Source: Acidobacteriota bacterium (lineage in GTDB: Bacteria; Acidobacteriota; Terriglobia; Terriglobales; Acidobacteriaceae). From it: 43,200 nucleotides of DNA. Within the stretch, counting starts at the first letter, position 1. Each line of letters opens with the position of its first letter. The notes below the pieces were generated by a model. It was not told the DNA's origin and ran no database searches. It saw only the letters and a program-made list of their open reading frames with translations. The DNA is taken from the NCBI GenBank assembly GCA_018268775.1, contig JAFDVV010000039.1:41375-84574 (forward strand), written 5' to 3'. The translations under genes were made by a program, and so were the position numbers. This document shows positions 36,855 through 43,200 of the stretch, piece after piece.

Positions 36855-36905
36855 TGTCATCCTGAGCGAAGTGCGCAGCACGCAGTCGAAGGACCTGCAT
36901 TTCTG
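36855..36905. repeat. Dispersed repeat, GTCATCCTGAGCGAAG...GAAGGACCTGC family
   Basis: TGTCATCCTGAGCGAAGTGC, then GCAGTCGAAGGACCTGCATTTCTG. The middle has GTGCGCAGCACGC, a short hairpin. It matches the 13424-13480 copy at both ends and lies just after the ABM gene. Confidence 0.8.
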
Positions 36906-36927
36906 ATAGAGCCACACAAGCGGGTGC

Positions 36928-36953
36928 CCCACATCTCGACTTTGAGATGTGGG
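36928..36953. repeat. Solo REP-like hairpin
   Basis: CCCACATCTC (36928-36937) pairs perfectly with GAGATGTGGG (36944-36953) around GACTTT and is preceded by CGGGTGCC, the same 5' flank as REP A and C. It looks like a variant REP without a transposase gene. Confidence 0.75.
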
Positions 36954-36965
36954 ATATTCCAAACC

Positions 36966-37063
36966 CGTCATTCTGAGCCGTAGGCGAAGAATCCCTGTAG
37001 TTTTTAATCTTTGATATGACACAGGAAACTACTGAGATTCTTCGGCTACGCCTCAGAATGACG
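36966..37063. repeat. Inverted-repeat element, CGTCATTCTGAG family, copy 4
   Basis: The arms CGTCATTCTGAGCCGTAGGC and TCTTCGGCTACGCCTCAGAA then TGACG, with a core CCCTGTAGTTTTTAATC and GGAAACTACTGAGATTC. The order of core words is the reverse of copies 3 and 5, so this copy is inverted. Confidence 0.88.
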
Positions 37064-37100
37064 ATAAACAGGATGATGGGCTGGGTGCAGTTGAGAACAG

Positions 37101-37253
37101 CTAGAGGTTCAGTCTCAGGAGCCTTGCATTCATCCTGTGCTCCGCCAGACGGCGTTCGCGCGCCTTCTCCTGCGCGGCTCTCCCTTGCATTGCGGAGAGA
37201 GCAAACGGAAGGAAAATGGCTACGAAGATTGCTACATAGATGGCCACGTTCAT
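37101..37253 (-). CDS. Small membrane protein (50 residues)
   Basis: A short frame encoding MNVAIYVAIFVAIFLPFALS, then a highly charged helix (RAAQEKARERRLAEHR) and RLLRLNL. A single N-terminal transmembrane helix with a basic cytoplasmic tail is predicted. AGGAG lies 7 nt before the ATG (37261-37265 on the complement), which strongly supports translation. It is divergent from the DUF4440-like gene, about 97 bp between starts. No function recognised; a small single-helix membrane protein of this kind may modulate a larger partner. Confidence 0.6.
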   Translation of the reverse strand: MNVAIYVAIFVAIFLPFALSAMQGRAAQEKARERRLAEHRMNARLLRLNL

Positions 37254-37349
37254 GTCCGGTCTCCTGTGTAGAGTCTACCTGGTAACCACCCACATACAAC
37301 GAAAGTTATTTTGACTCCTGCGCTGTAGCGGTCTACTATCCGGTACGCC

Positions 37350-37958
37350 ATGGTATGCCGCAGCCACTTCCGCAGAGTCTCCCCTCGCAACGTTCCCTCC
37401 TCGTCGGTGATGACGGCGGTTGTTCTGTTGACCTGCTTTGTCGCGTTGCTTGGCGCGCGGCAGGCGGCGGCAGCGGTCAAAGCCCATGAAAAGAAGCACG
37501 ATGTGAAGAAAGAGGTCGAGGCGCTGGAGGAGCAGTGGCGCGTCGCCCAGCTCGCCGGCGATGTCGCCACGATGGACAAGATGCTGGCGGACGATTTTAT
37601 AGGCATCTCCATGTCGGGCCAGGTCAATACCAAGGCGCAGCAGCTTGAACGAATCAGCACGCGCAAACTGGTCGTGACGAAGATCGAGCTGAGCGACATG
37701 AAGGTGAAGCTGGTCGGTTCGGTCGCAATCGTCACCTCGCAGGCCGACGTCGAGGGCACCAGCGAGGACGGCTCCGTGAAGGGAACCTATCGCTACACAA
37801 GGATCTACCAGCGTCTGCCCAATGGGCAGTGGAAGATCACCAGCTTTGAGGCGACCCGGATTCGTCCCCGGAAGAACGACGCCGAAAAGACGAGCGGAAG
37901 ATCGGGCGTCCCGCGCGATCCAGCGGCCGCGATGAGCCATGAGCCGAGGTTCGGTTGA
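37350..37958 (+). CDS. Exported NTF2-like (DUF4440-type) protein
   Basis: Protein of 202 residues: a basic N-terminus, a hydrophobic segment (VMTAVVLLTCFVALLGARQA) likely to be a signal peptide ending near AAA, then an NTF2-like domain (about 55-170) with EALEEQWRVAQLAGDVATMD, KMLADDFIGISMSG and YRYTRIYQRLPNGQWKITSF. It ends in a basic, probably disordered tail. DUF4440 proteins include steroid-isomerase-like and calmodulin-kinase-association-like folds; function is unknown. The start may be 37350 or the internal Met at 37410, neither with a clear ribosome binding site. Confidence 0.82.
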   Translation: MVCRSHFRRVSPRNVPSSSVMTAVVLLTCFVALLGARQAAAAVKAHEKKHDVKKEVEALEEQWRVAQLAGDVATMDKMLADDFIGISMSGQVNTKAQQLERISTRKLVVTKIELSDMKVKLVGSVAIVTSQADVEGTSEDGSVKGTYRYTRIYQRLPNGQWKITSFEATRIRPRKNDAEKTSGRSGVPRDPAAAMSHEPRFG

Positions 37959-38019
37959 GGGCTGTCAGGCCGCCGTGCTTTTTGGTTGGGTCAGTTTGAA
38001 ATGTCCAACGTCCATGGCC

Positions 38020-38114
38020 CGTCATTCTGAGCGCAGCGAAGAATCCCCGAATTTTCTGCACTCAGTGGCGCTCACAAACTACAGGGATTCTTCGCCTGCG
38101 GCTCAGAATGACGG
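38020..38114. repeat. Inverted-repeat element, CGTCATTCTGAG family, copy 5
   Basis: CGTCATTCTGAGCGCAGCGA then AGAATCCCC on the left; GGGATTCTTCGCCTGCGGCT then CAGAATGACGG on the right. The core has ACTACAG before the right arm, as in copies 1 and 3. Confidence 0.88.
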
Positions 38115-38152
38115 TTCACTTCGCGAACTGGCACCCACTTGTTTCTTTTTCT

Positions 38153-38473
38153 TCACGCAGACTTAATAAAGGGCGCGCCCCTGCCTGATCTCTTGCTGAG
38201 CGAATCGGTTGAATTCGCCACAGGCAGATTCAACGCGAGCAGTCTCCGAAAGAGCGATCTGGTCGATCCGGTAAGACGCGCGTCTTCCGATTCGTGGGGA
38301 AAGAGAGTCACTGCGCGTTTCTCGACGGTCCGCATGCCAGACACCTCCGTGCGACGGAACGATGCCGATATCAGGTAAGGACGCTGTTCAGGTCCCCGCG
38401 TATTGGGGAAGGTGCCGGTGAGCGATGGCGGTAGACGAAGCGATGACGGAGGAATCTTGGGGAGCGTAGGCAT
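38153..38473 (-). CDS. Small hypothetical protein
   Basis: Open frame of 106 residues with no recognised family. It is rich in Ser, Arg, Leu and Pro and has a stretch FRRTEVSGMRTVEKRAVTLF. GGAGG lies 5 nt before the ATG (38479-38483 on the complement), the main reason to list it. Composition is unusual for a folded enzyme and frames on the other strand are also open, so it may be spurious. Confidence 0.35.
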   Translation of the reverse strand: MPTLPKIPPSSLRLPPSLTGTFPNTRGPEQRPYLISASFRRTEVSGMRTVEKRAVTLFPHESEDARLTGSTRSLFRRLLALNLPVANSTDSLSKRSGRGAPFIKSA

Positions 38474-38578
38474 GGGGCCCTCCAGGCATGGGCTGTTGTC
38501 TGTTTGGATCGTGCAAAACGGGCGAAAATCCAGCCGATTTCTACTCTGTAAGATGGTTCGCTTTCAGGGAACGTTGCA

Positions 38579-39151
38579 CTACTTGCCTTGGAACGTCTCG
38601 CGAAGCCTGGCCCATGTGACGTCGAGCGACTCCGGCAGAACGCGGGTCTCCGCCGTGGTCGTCATGAAGTTTGTATCACCGATCCAGCGCGGAAGAACAT
38701 GCAGATGTATATGGTTTGCAACTCCCGCGCCGGCGGCCTCACCGAGGTTCATCCCCATGTTGATTCCATTGGGACGATAGACGCTTCGCAGCGAAGTCTC
38801 CATCTGCTGTGCGAGCTCGATCATCTCGTGCGCGGCGTCGGCAGGGGTCCTGGCAAGCGAATCGGTGTGCAGGTAGGGCAGCACCATCATGTGGCCTGTT
38901 GCATAGGGATAGGCGTTGAGGCACACGAAGCAGTGCTGGCCGCGATGGACGATGTGCGAGGCGCGCTCCGCCACGCCGCGGTCCATGCCCTGGGCGATGG
39001 CGTAGTCGGTTGCGGCGAGCATGTTGCAGAATACGCAGTGCTTGTCTTCAGACGCGGGCCAGCCGGACAACTCCGGCGGCACGCCGGACCGTGCCTGCGG
39101 GTCGCTGCGGGTGATGTAGGCGTAACGCCAGGGTGTCCAGAGGTGGTCCAT
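38579..39151 (-). CDS. HIT-family hydrolase, AP4A phosphorylase-like
   Basis: Protein of 190 residues. The start MDHLWTPWRYAYI is typical of HIT proteins related to diadenosine tetraphosphate phosphorylases. CVFCNML (Cys39, Cys42) forms a likely zinc site with His residues downstream, and the catalytic histidine triad is NHIHLHVLP (His147, His149, His151). These enzymes split dinucleoside polyphosphates or nucleotidyl conjugates; exact substrate not assignable. ATG 39151 is chosen because it starts the family N-terminus; the open frame to 39487 is not coding. A TATACT word lies about 16 bp upstream, so a very short leader is possible. Confidence 0.93.
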   Translation of the reverse strand: MDHLWTPWRYAYITRSDPQARSGVPPELSGWPASEDKHCVFCNMLAATDYAIAQGMDRGVAERASHIVHRGQHCFVCLNAYPYATGHMMVLPYLHTDSLARTPADAAHEMIELAQQMETSLRSVYRPNGINMGMNLGEAAGAGVANHIHLHVLPRWIGDTNFMTTTAETRVLPESLDVTWARLRETFQGK

Positions 39152-39271
39152 AGACGGGTCAAGCCGAGTATAGCCGCGGCGGCGGGTCTTTATGGAGCGG
39201 AATGGGCGGTATCCGCATGAGCGGGCGGTATGAGCGGACAATGAAATTACCTTGTGGATGCCCGCGATTGG

Positions 39272-39300
39272 TTGACGTATTGATTTTGAAGTTCTATCGT
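39272..39300 (+). promoter_or_regulatory. Candidate sigma-70-type promoter of rpsA
   Basis: TTGACG at 39272-39277 and TATCGT at 39295-39300 are separated by exactly 17 bp. Transcription would start near 39307, giving a leader of about 185 nt before the rpsA ATG. Confidence 0.55.
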
Positions 39301-39306
39301 TATTAG

Positions 39307-39492
39307 TGAGCCACTGCGTGTGGGACCCAAGTGCAGCCGCTCCTCTGAAAGCCGTAAATTCCTCCGGTAATGCGAGCTTGACCCAGGAATTGATGATCGG
39401 CCGTCTCTTCTTCGAGACCGTCGAGCGTTCCTTAGACAAGCGCCGCCTGCGATGGATGGAAATTCTCTTGGGTCCCGGAGTACGCATTCACC
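39307..39492 (+). promoter_or_regulatory. Long rpsA leader
   Basis: About 185 nt between the predicted transcription start and the rpsA ATG. It contains a hairpin CGTCTC-TTCTT-CGAGACCG near 39401-39420 and no good ribosome binding site: the nearest GGAG lies about 13 nt upstream of the ATG. Weak initiation signals and a structured leader suit translational autoregulation, known for rpsA in E. coli; here inferred. A 65-codon frame from GTG 39306 overlaps the rpsA start but has no family match. Confidence 0.4.
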
Positions 39493-41376
39493 ATGGTAGA
39501 TAACCATCATCCCGAAACCGAGAGCAAACCCCTGACCACCGAACTGGAAGTCCTGGCGCCTGAAGCGACAGCCGATAACCCCGAGCTGTCTTCCGAACTC
39601 ACCTCCAACCCGCAGACCACCGTCTCTTCGACCTCGGCCGAGACCGAAGAGCCCGACTACGATGCAGCCGACTTCGCCGAGGCACTGGCGAACTTCGACC
39701 GTGAGCAGGCGGCGGAGTCCGCGGCCGCGCAGAGCCTGACCGCCGAAGAGGCGATCGTCACAGGCACCGTGGTCAAGATCACGGACAAGCACGTCGTCGT
39801 CGATATCGGTCTGAAGTCTGAGGGACTGATCCCGCTGGACCAGATCGTCGACATCAACGGTCAGCCGAAGGTCCAGCCCGGCGACCAGGTTGAGGTCGTG
39901 GTTGAGCGCGAGGAGGCCGAGGGCGGCTATCTGGTGAGCTACGAGAAGGCCCTGCGCCACAAGGTGTGGGACACTCTGGAAGCTGCCGCCAACGACAAGA
40001 CCCCCGTCAAGGGCATGGTCCTCAGCCGCGTCAAGGGTGGCCTGACCGTCGATATCGGCATCAAGGCATTCCTGCCCGGCTCGCAGGTCGAGATTCGCCC
40101 CGTCCGCAACCTCGACGGCTATCTTGGCCAGGAGATTGAGGTCCGCGTCATCAAGCTGAACAAGAAGCGCGGCAACGTCGTCATCAGCCGCAAGGAGCTT
40201 CTTGAGGAAGAGCAGAACGCCAAGAAGTCCGTCACCCTTTCCACTCTGGAAGAGGGAACGGTCCTCACCGGCACGGTGAAGAACCTGACCGACTACGGCG
40301 CATTCGTCGACCTGGGCGGGCTCGACGGCCTGCTGCACATCACCGACATGAGCTGGGGCCGCCTGACGCATCCGCGCGACCTGGTCAACGTCGGCGACGA
40401 GATCCAGGTGAAGGTGCTGAAGTTCGACAAGGACAAGCAGCGCGTCTCGCTGGGCTTCAAGCAGCTCACGCCCGACCCGTGGCTCGACGCCACCGAGCGC
40501 TACCCGATCGGCGCGCAGGTTCGCGGGCGCGTTCTCTCCGTCACCGACTACGGCGCATTCGTCGAGCTGGAGCAGGGCATCGAGGGCCTGGTCCACGTCT
40601 CGGAGATGACCTGGTCCAAGCGCATGAAGCACCCGTCGAAGCTGGTCAAGCCGGGCGATGAAGTCGACACGATCATCCTCAGCGTCAACCCGAACGACCG
40701 CCGCATCTCGCTGGGCATGAAGCAGCTCCAGGACAATCCCTGGGAGGCGCTCGAAGACAAGTACCCGACGGGCGCTGTCGTCGAAGGCCGTGTGCGCAAC
40801 CTCACGGACTTCGGCGCCTTCATCGAGATCGAGGACGGCATCGACGGTCTGGTCCACGTCTCGAACCTGAGTTGGACGAAGCGGATCAAGCACCCCTCCG
40901 AGGTTTTGAAGAAGGGTGAGAAGGTCAAGGCCGTCGTTCTGGGCGTCGAGCCCGAGAACCGCCGCCTGTCGCTTGGCGTCAAGCAGCTTCAGCCGGATGT
41001 ATGGGACACGTTCTTCGCTCAGCACCGCATCGGCGATGTCATCAAGGGCAAGGTCCTGCGCACGGCGCAGTTCGGCGCCTTCGTCGAGATCGCGGAGGGA
41101 GTCGAGGGCCTGTGCCACGTCTCCGAGGCTGTCGATCAGCACCATACGCCAGTGAAGCTCGATGTGGACTCGGAGCACGAGTTCAAGATCGTGAAGATGA
41201 ACCAGGAAGAGAAGAAGGTCGGTTTGAGCATCCGCGCCGTAGGCGAAGAGGCCAGCCGCGCCGAGGTCGAGAGCTACAAGGAGCGCGACCACAAGAGCTC
41301 TTCCTCCTCATCCTCCTCCAGCACCACGCTGGGCGACCTGATCAACTGGAAGCGTTCGGAGTCCGAGCGCGAGTAG
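39493..41376 (+). CDS. rpsA: 30S ribosomal protein S1
   Basis: RNA-binding ribosomal protein of 627 residues that helps mRNA load onto the 30S subunit. An acidic, Ser/Thr/Glu-rich N-terminal extension of about 85 residues precedes six S1 (OB-fold) domains starting near residues 88, 172, 252, 339, 426 and 512; examples are VLTGTVKNLTDYGAFVDLGG, VRGRVLSVTDYGAFVELEQG and VEGRVRNLTDFGAFIEIEDG. The C-terminus carries a run of Ser and then TTLGDLINWKR. Both the long N-terminal extension and the six-domain layout are within the range of S1 proteins. The start at 39493 lacks a strong ribosome binding site. A strong terminator follows at 41400. Confidence 0.96.
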   Translation: MVDNHHPETESKPLTTELEVLAPEATADNPELSSELTSNPQTTVSSTSAETEEPDYDAADFAEALANFDREQAAESAAAQSLTAEEAIVTGTVVKITDKHVVVDIGLKSEGLIPLDQIVDINGQPKVQPGDQVEVVVEREEAEGGYLVSYEKALRHKVWDTLEAAANDKTPVKGMVLSRVKGGLTVDIGIKAFLPGSQVEIRPVRNLDGYLGQEIEVRVIKLNKKRGNVVISRKELLEEEQNAKKSVTLSTLEEGTVLTGTVKNLTDYGAFVDLGGLDGLLHITDMSWGRLTHPRDLVNVGDEIQVKVLKFDKDKQRVSLGFKQLTPDPWLDATERYPIGAQVRGRVLSVTDYGAFVELEQGIEGLVHVSEMTWSKRMKHPSKLVKPGDEVDTIILSVNPNDRRISLGMKQLQDNPWEALEDKYPTGAVVEGRVRNLTDFGAFIEIEDGIDGLVHVSNLSWTKRIKHPSEVLKKGEKVKAVVLGVEPENRRLSLGVKQLQPDVWDTFFAQHRIGDVIKGKVLRTAQFGAFVEIAEGVEGLCHVSEAVDQHHTPVKLDVDSEHEFKIVKMNQEEKKVGLSIRAVGEEASRAEVESYKERDHKSSSSSSSSSTTLGDLINWKRSESERE

Positions 41377-41399
41377 TCAACAGCAAGCAACGTAGCAAT

Positions 41400-41429
41400 A
41401 AGGAAGCCTCCCGGTTGGGAGGCTTCCTT
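41400..41429 (+). terminator. Intrinsic terminator of rpsA
   Basis: AAGGAAGCCTCCC (41400-41412) and GGGAGGCTTCCTT (41417-41429) form a perfect 13-bp stem with loop GGTT, followed by ATTTGGTTCTTGTTT. It starts 23 bp after the rpsA stop. Confidence 0.9.
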
Positions 41430-41503
41430 ATTTGGTTCTTGTTTATTCTGAGATGACGTTCGCAGGAACCTGATGCTTGTTTCCGCGAAGGCCCGTCGAG
41501 CAG

Positions 41504-41818
41504 AAGGGCCAAGGTCCCGCAATATCCCTATAGCCTGGGCCGGAGCCAAGGGAGCGTCATCAAATTGGTTTACCTGAAGAGGTCGTGTTGATTGTCATTC
41601 CGACCGGAGGCCCACAGGGCCGGAGTGGAGGAACCTGCTTTTTGCCTCGGGAACCGGGAAGAATCGCGGTAGAGAAGCAGGTTTCTCCGCTCCGCATCTC
41701 ACGATAAAACTGTGAGATGCTCCGGTCGAAATGACACATCTTCTGCAGATGGCAAATTTGATGACAGCCTTAGGTAAGCGAACCAAACAAACAAAGCGCT
41801 GAAGGCGCGACATAAAAT
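41504..41818. repeat. Mixed dispersed-repeat region between rpsA and the membrane protein
   Basis: Contains, in order: a degenerate copy of the GGGCCGAAGGCCC...CCTGGGCCGGAG repeat (41515-41550); an inverted pair GTCATTCCGACCGGAGG (from 41593) ... AGCAGGTTTCTCCGCTCCG then GGTCGAAATGACAC (to 41738), with GCATCTCAC/GTGAGATGC forming an inner hairpin; and AAAGCGCTGAAGGCGCGACA (about 41794-41813), the end word of the 21641 repeat. No gene is seen in this stretch. Confidence 0.8.
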
Positions 41819-41849
41819 GCCGCGCCTCACCTGAAGGGGGAAGGTTGTT

Positions 41850-42755
41850 TTATGCAGAGATGGAGTGGAGCGCTACCGGCGCTTCAAGCTGCGGCGTCAC
41901 CATCTTCGCAGAGGCACGACGCATCATCTCAAGCTCAGCGGGAGCGAACAACTCCGGCGGAACGCCTCCAATGGCGACATAACCCGGCTCATCGCCGAGC
42001 ACCATGGAGATCTGGTTCCAGCGAAGGAAGGGCGACGTCGTGGGCAGCACGATGAGCCTGCGCTTCTCCTCGGGAAAGGCGAAGTACGCCGACCAGATGC
42101 AGAGTGTCACGCAGACAATCACACCATTGATGGTGTTGAGCTGTGAGTTCATGCTTGAGTAATGTGACAACCATGCCGATTGAACCAGGTTTGCACTCGC
42201 AAGAACTCCAAGACCGAAGCTCACGCCAAAGATGCGGCTGCGGTAGGAGAGCCCCATCGGGCGGATCGCAAAGGTGACAAACAGCAGCAGGCAAAGTGTA
42301 AGAATGCCGGAGGTCTGTTGAAGCTGGGTCACGATCGCGACAATGTATTTCGTTCCGGTGAGATGCGGGCTTAGCGCAACACCGCATGCAACCGCCAGAG
42401 AGATGGCAGCAACCCAGCGGAATACGAGCATGCCCAAAGTCTGGAGTCCCTTGAGAGGGGCCATGGCCAGGTTGAAGATGCTGTACACAACCATCAGCGA
42501 CAGCACAGCTTCGACAGCGTAGCTCCCCCAATAAGTGTAGAAGTACGCCTTATAGGCAAAGTGTTTATCAAAGATGCGTGATCCAAATAGCATCAGCCCG
42601 AGACACAAACCTGACGATGCAACCCTTACCGAGAGCAGAGCGACCAGATAGGAAAACTTATCTGCGGCTTTGCTGCGAAGCAGCACAAAGAGCACGACGG
42701 CTGAAAGTACGGGCTCCAAGTATGTAAGCAGATCCAAGATGACGCTGTGGGTCAT
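41850..42755 (-). CDS. Seven-helix integral membrane protein of unknown function
   Basis: Protein of 301 residues from ATG 42755 (MTHSVILDLLTYLEPVLSAV). About seven transmembrane segments are visible, such as LEPVLSAVVLFVLL, LVALLSVRVASSGLCLGLML, YAVEAVLSLMVVYSIFNLA, GMLVFRWVAAISLAVACGVA, ILTLCLLLFVTFAI and GVIVCVTLCIWSAYFAF, then a cytoplasmic tail of about 70 residues. No family recognised. GAGGAC upstream is a modest ribosome binding site; a longer start at 42839 would overlap an AT-rich palindrome and is less likely. It lies directly downstream of the small exported peptide genes on the same strand, so co-expression is possible. Confidence 0.75.
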   Translation of the reverse strand: MTHSVILDLLTYLEPVLSAVVLFVLLRSKAADKFSYLVALLSVRVASSGLCLGLMLFGSRIFDKHFAYKAYFYTYWGSYAVEAVLSLMVVYSIFNLAMAPLKGLQTLGMLVFRWVAAISLAVACGVALSPHLTGTKYIVAIVTQLQQTSGILTLCLLLFVTFAIRPMGLSYRSRIFGVSFGLGVLASANLVQSAWLSHYSSMNSQLNTINGVIVCVTLCIWSAYFAFPEEKRRLIVLPTTSPFLRWNQISMVLGDEPGYVAIGGVPPELFAPAELEMMRRASAKMVTPQLEAPVALHSISA

Positions 42756-42831
42756 GTGATGTCTGTCCTCGTTCGACGACTGAATTAAAGCTAGCCGATA
42801 CATCGAACAGACACAATCTTTTATTTCAGTA

Positions 42832-42851
42832 ATATGCAAAAAAATGCATAT
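42832..42851. promoter_or_regulatory. AT-rich palindrome between the peptide gene and the membrane-protein gene
   Basis: ATATGCA and TGCATAT flank a run of six A on the plus strand. On the minus strand it follows the peptide stop by 13 bp, so it could be a terminator-like hairpin, or an operator for the membrane-protein gene. Confidence 0.4.
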
Positions 42852-42864
42852 ACTTTCCCGCGAC

Positions 42865-43038
42865 TTAGTTCATGCCGCAGGCGTTGGGATCGTCGGGAGC
42901 GCACATGGGAATTGGCATTGCGCTGGTCTTAGCAGCGGTGACAGTGGCCTTGCTGGAGGAGGCGGAGGTGGCGTGGGTGGAGGCGACAGCACCGGTGAGG
43001 GCGAGGGCGATAACGGTAGCGCGGACGATGTGCTTCAT
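42865..43038 (-). CDS. Very small exported peptide, tandem copy 1
   Basis: Frame of 57 residues. A signal peptide (MKHIVRATVIALALTGAVAS) is followed by a Ser/Ala/Thr-rich spacer (ATSASSSKATVTAAKTSA) and a distinct C-terminus MPIPMCAPDDPNACGMN with two Cys six residues apart, which could form a small disulfide loop. TAAGGGGA lies 9 nt before the ATG (43048-43055 on the complement), a good ribosome binding site. An almost identical gene lies directly upstream at 43098. I recognise no family; possible roles include a secreted signal, toxin or metal-binding peptide, none proven. Confidence 0.75.
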   Translation of the reverse strand: MKHIVRATVIALALTGAVASTHATSASSSKATVTAAKTSAMPIPMCAPDDPNACGMN

Positions 43039-43097
43039 GATGGAATTTCCCCTTATTTCTCTGCTATTGGGTTGAAAATGATAGGTTTACGATGTGC

Positions 43098-43200
43098 TTA
43101 GTTCATGCCGCAGGCGTTGGGATCGTCGGGAGCACACATGGGAATTGGCATTGCGCTGGTCTTTGCGGCGGTGACGGTGGCCTTGCTGGAGGAGGCGGAG
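43098..43200 (-). CDS. Very small exported peptide, tandem copy 2 (cut by window edge)
   Basis: The 33 visible C-terminal residues (SASSSKATVTAAKTSA, then MPIPMCAPDDPNACGMN) are identical in sequence to the end of copy 1, although about five bases differ over 100 bp, all silent. The start lies beyond the window. The two genes are separated by 59 bp, so this looks like a recent tandem duplication or an array that continues to the right. Confidence 0.75.
   Translation of the reverse strand, partial: SASSSKATVTAAKTSAMPIPMCAPDDPNACGMN

Noticed and set aside
39306..39503. 65-codon frame overlapping the rpsA start
   Set aside because: Starts with GTG almost at the predicted transcription start, has no ribosome binding site and no known family; kept only as a remark on the rpsA leader.

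Overview
The window reads as a chromosomal segment of an acidobacterium, most likely order Terriglobales (Granulicella/Edaphobacter/Terriglobus-like). This is inferred from the GC-rich codon use, an Oar-like TonB-dependent receptor with an N-terminal carboxypeptidase-regulatory domain, a two-gene methionine synthase, and many dispersed palindromic intergenic repeats. No rRNA, tRNA, CRISPR array, prophage or plasmid backbone was seen. Assignments come from reading sequence and motifs only; no database was searched.

Layout. 1-8.5 kb: an ethanolamine-type permease, a divergent EutR-like AraC regulator, a large TonB-dependent receptor, and a Tat-exported phospholipase C; together they suggest phospholipid or head-group scavenging. 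8.5-20.2 kb (minus strand): a DeoR-type regulator, a split cobalamin-dependent methionine synthase (two ORFs overlapping by 4 nt), a VanX-like dipeptidase translationally coupled to a large Lhr helicase, and an SDR oxidoreductase. 20.3-21.6 kb: a TauE/SafE exporter with a DUF1634 partner. 21.7-23.7 kb (minus strand): the conserved yceD-rpmF-plsX block. 23.7-29 kb: rhamnose mutarotase, DinB-like protein, a small hypothetical, thiE, a soluble-transhydrogenase-like flavoprotein and a ROK protein.

29-38.5 kb is the repeat-rich part. A REP-associated tyrosine transposase (RAYT) is bracketed by inverted REP hairpins, and a deleted sister copy lies about 1 kb away. Between repeats sit mutM, a beta-propeller protein, a membrane-fused spermidine-synthase-like protein, purA, a monooxygenase-fold protein and a DUF4440-like protein. 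38.5-43.2 kb holds a HIT-family protein, rpsA with a long leader and a strong terminator, a seven-helix membrane protein, and at the right edge two near-identical tandem genes for very small exported peptides.

The observations most worth following are: (i) one 66-bp repeat inserted in the same reading frame in two unrelated genes (mutM and the spermidine-synthase-like gene), adding the same 22-residue segment to both, similar in principle to the Rickettsia palindromic elements; (ii) the REP-RAYT unit, whose HUH motif has a Lys in place of the second His; (iii) the tandem small secreted peptides with a conserved two-cysteine C-terminus; and (iv) five copies of a roughly 95-130-bp inverted-repeat element.
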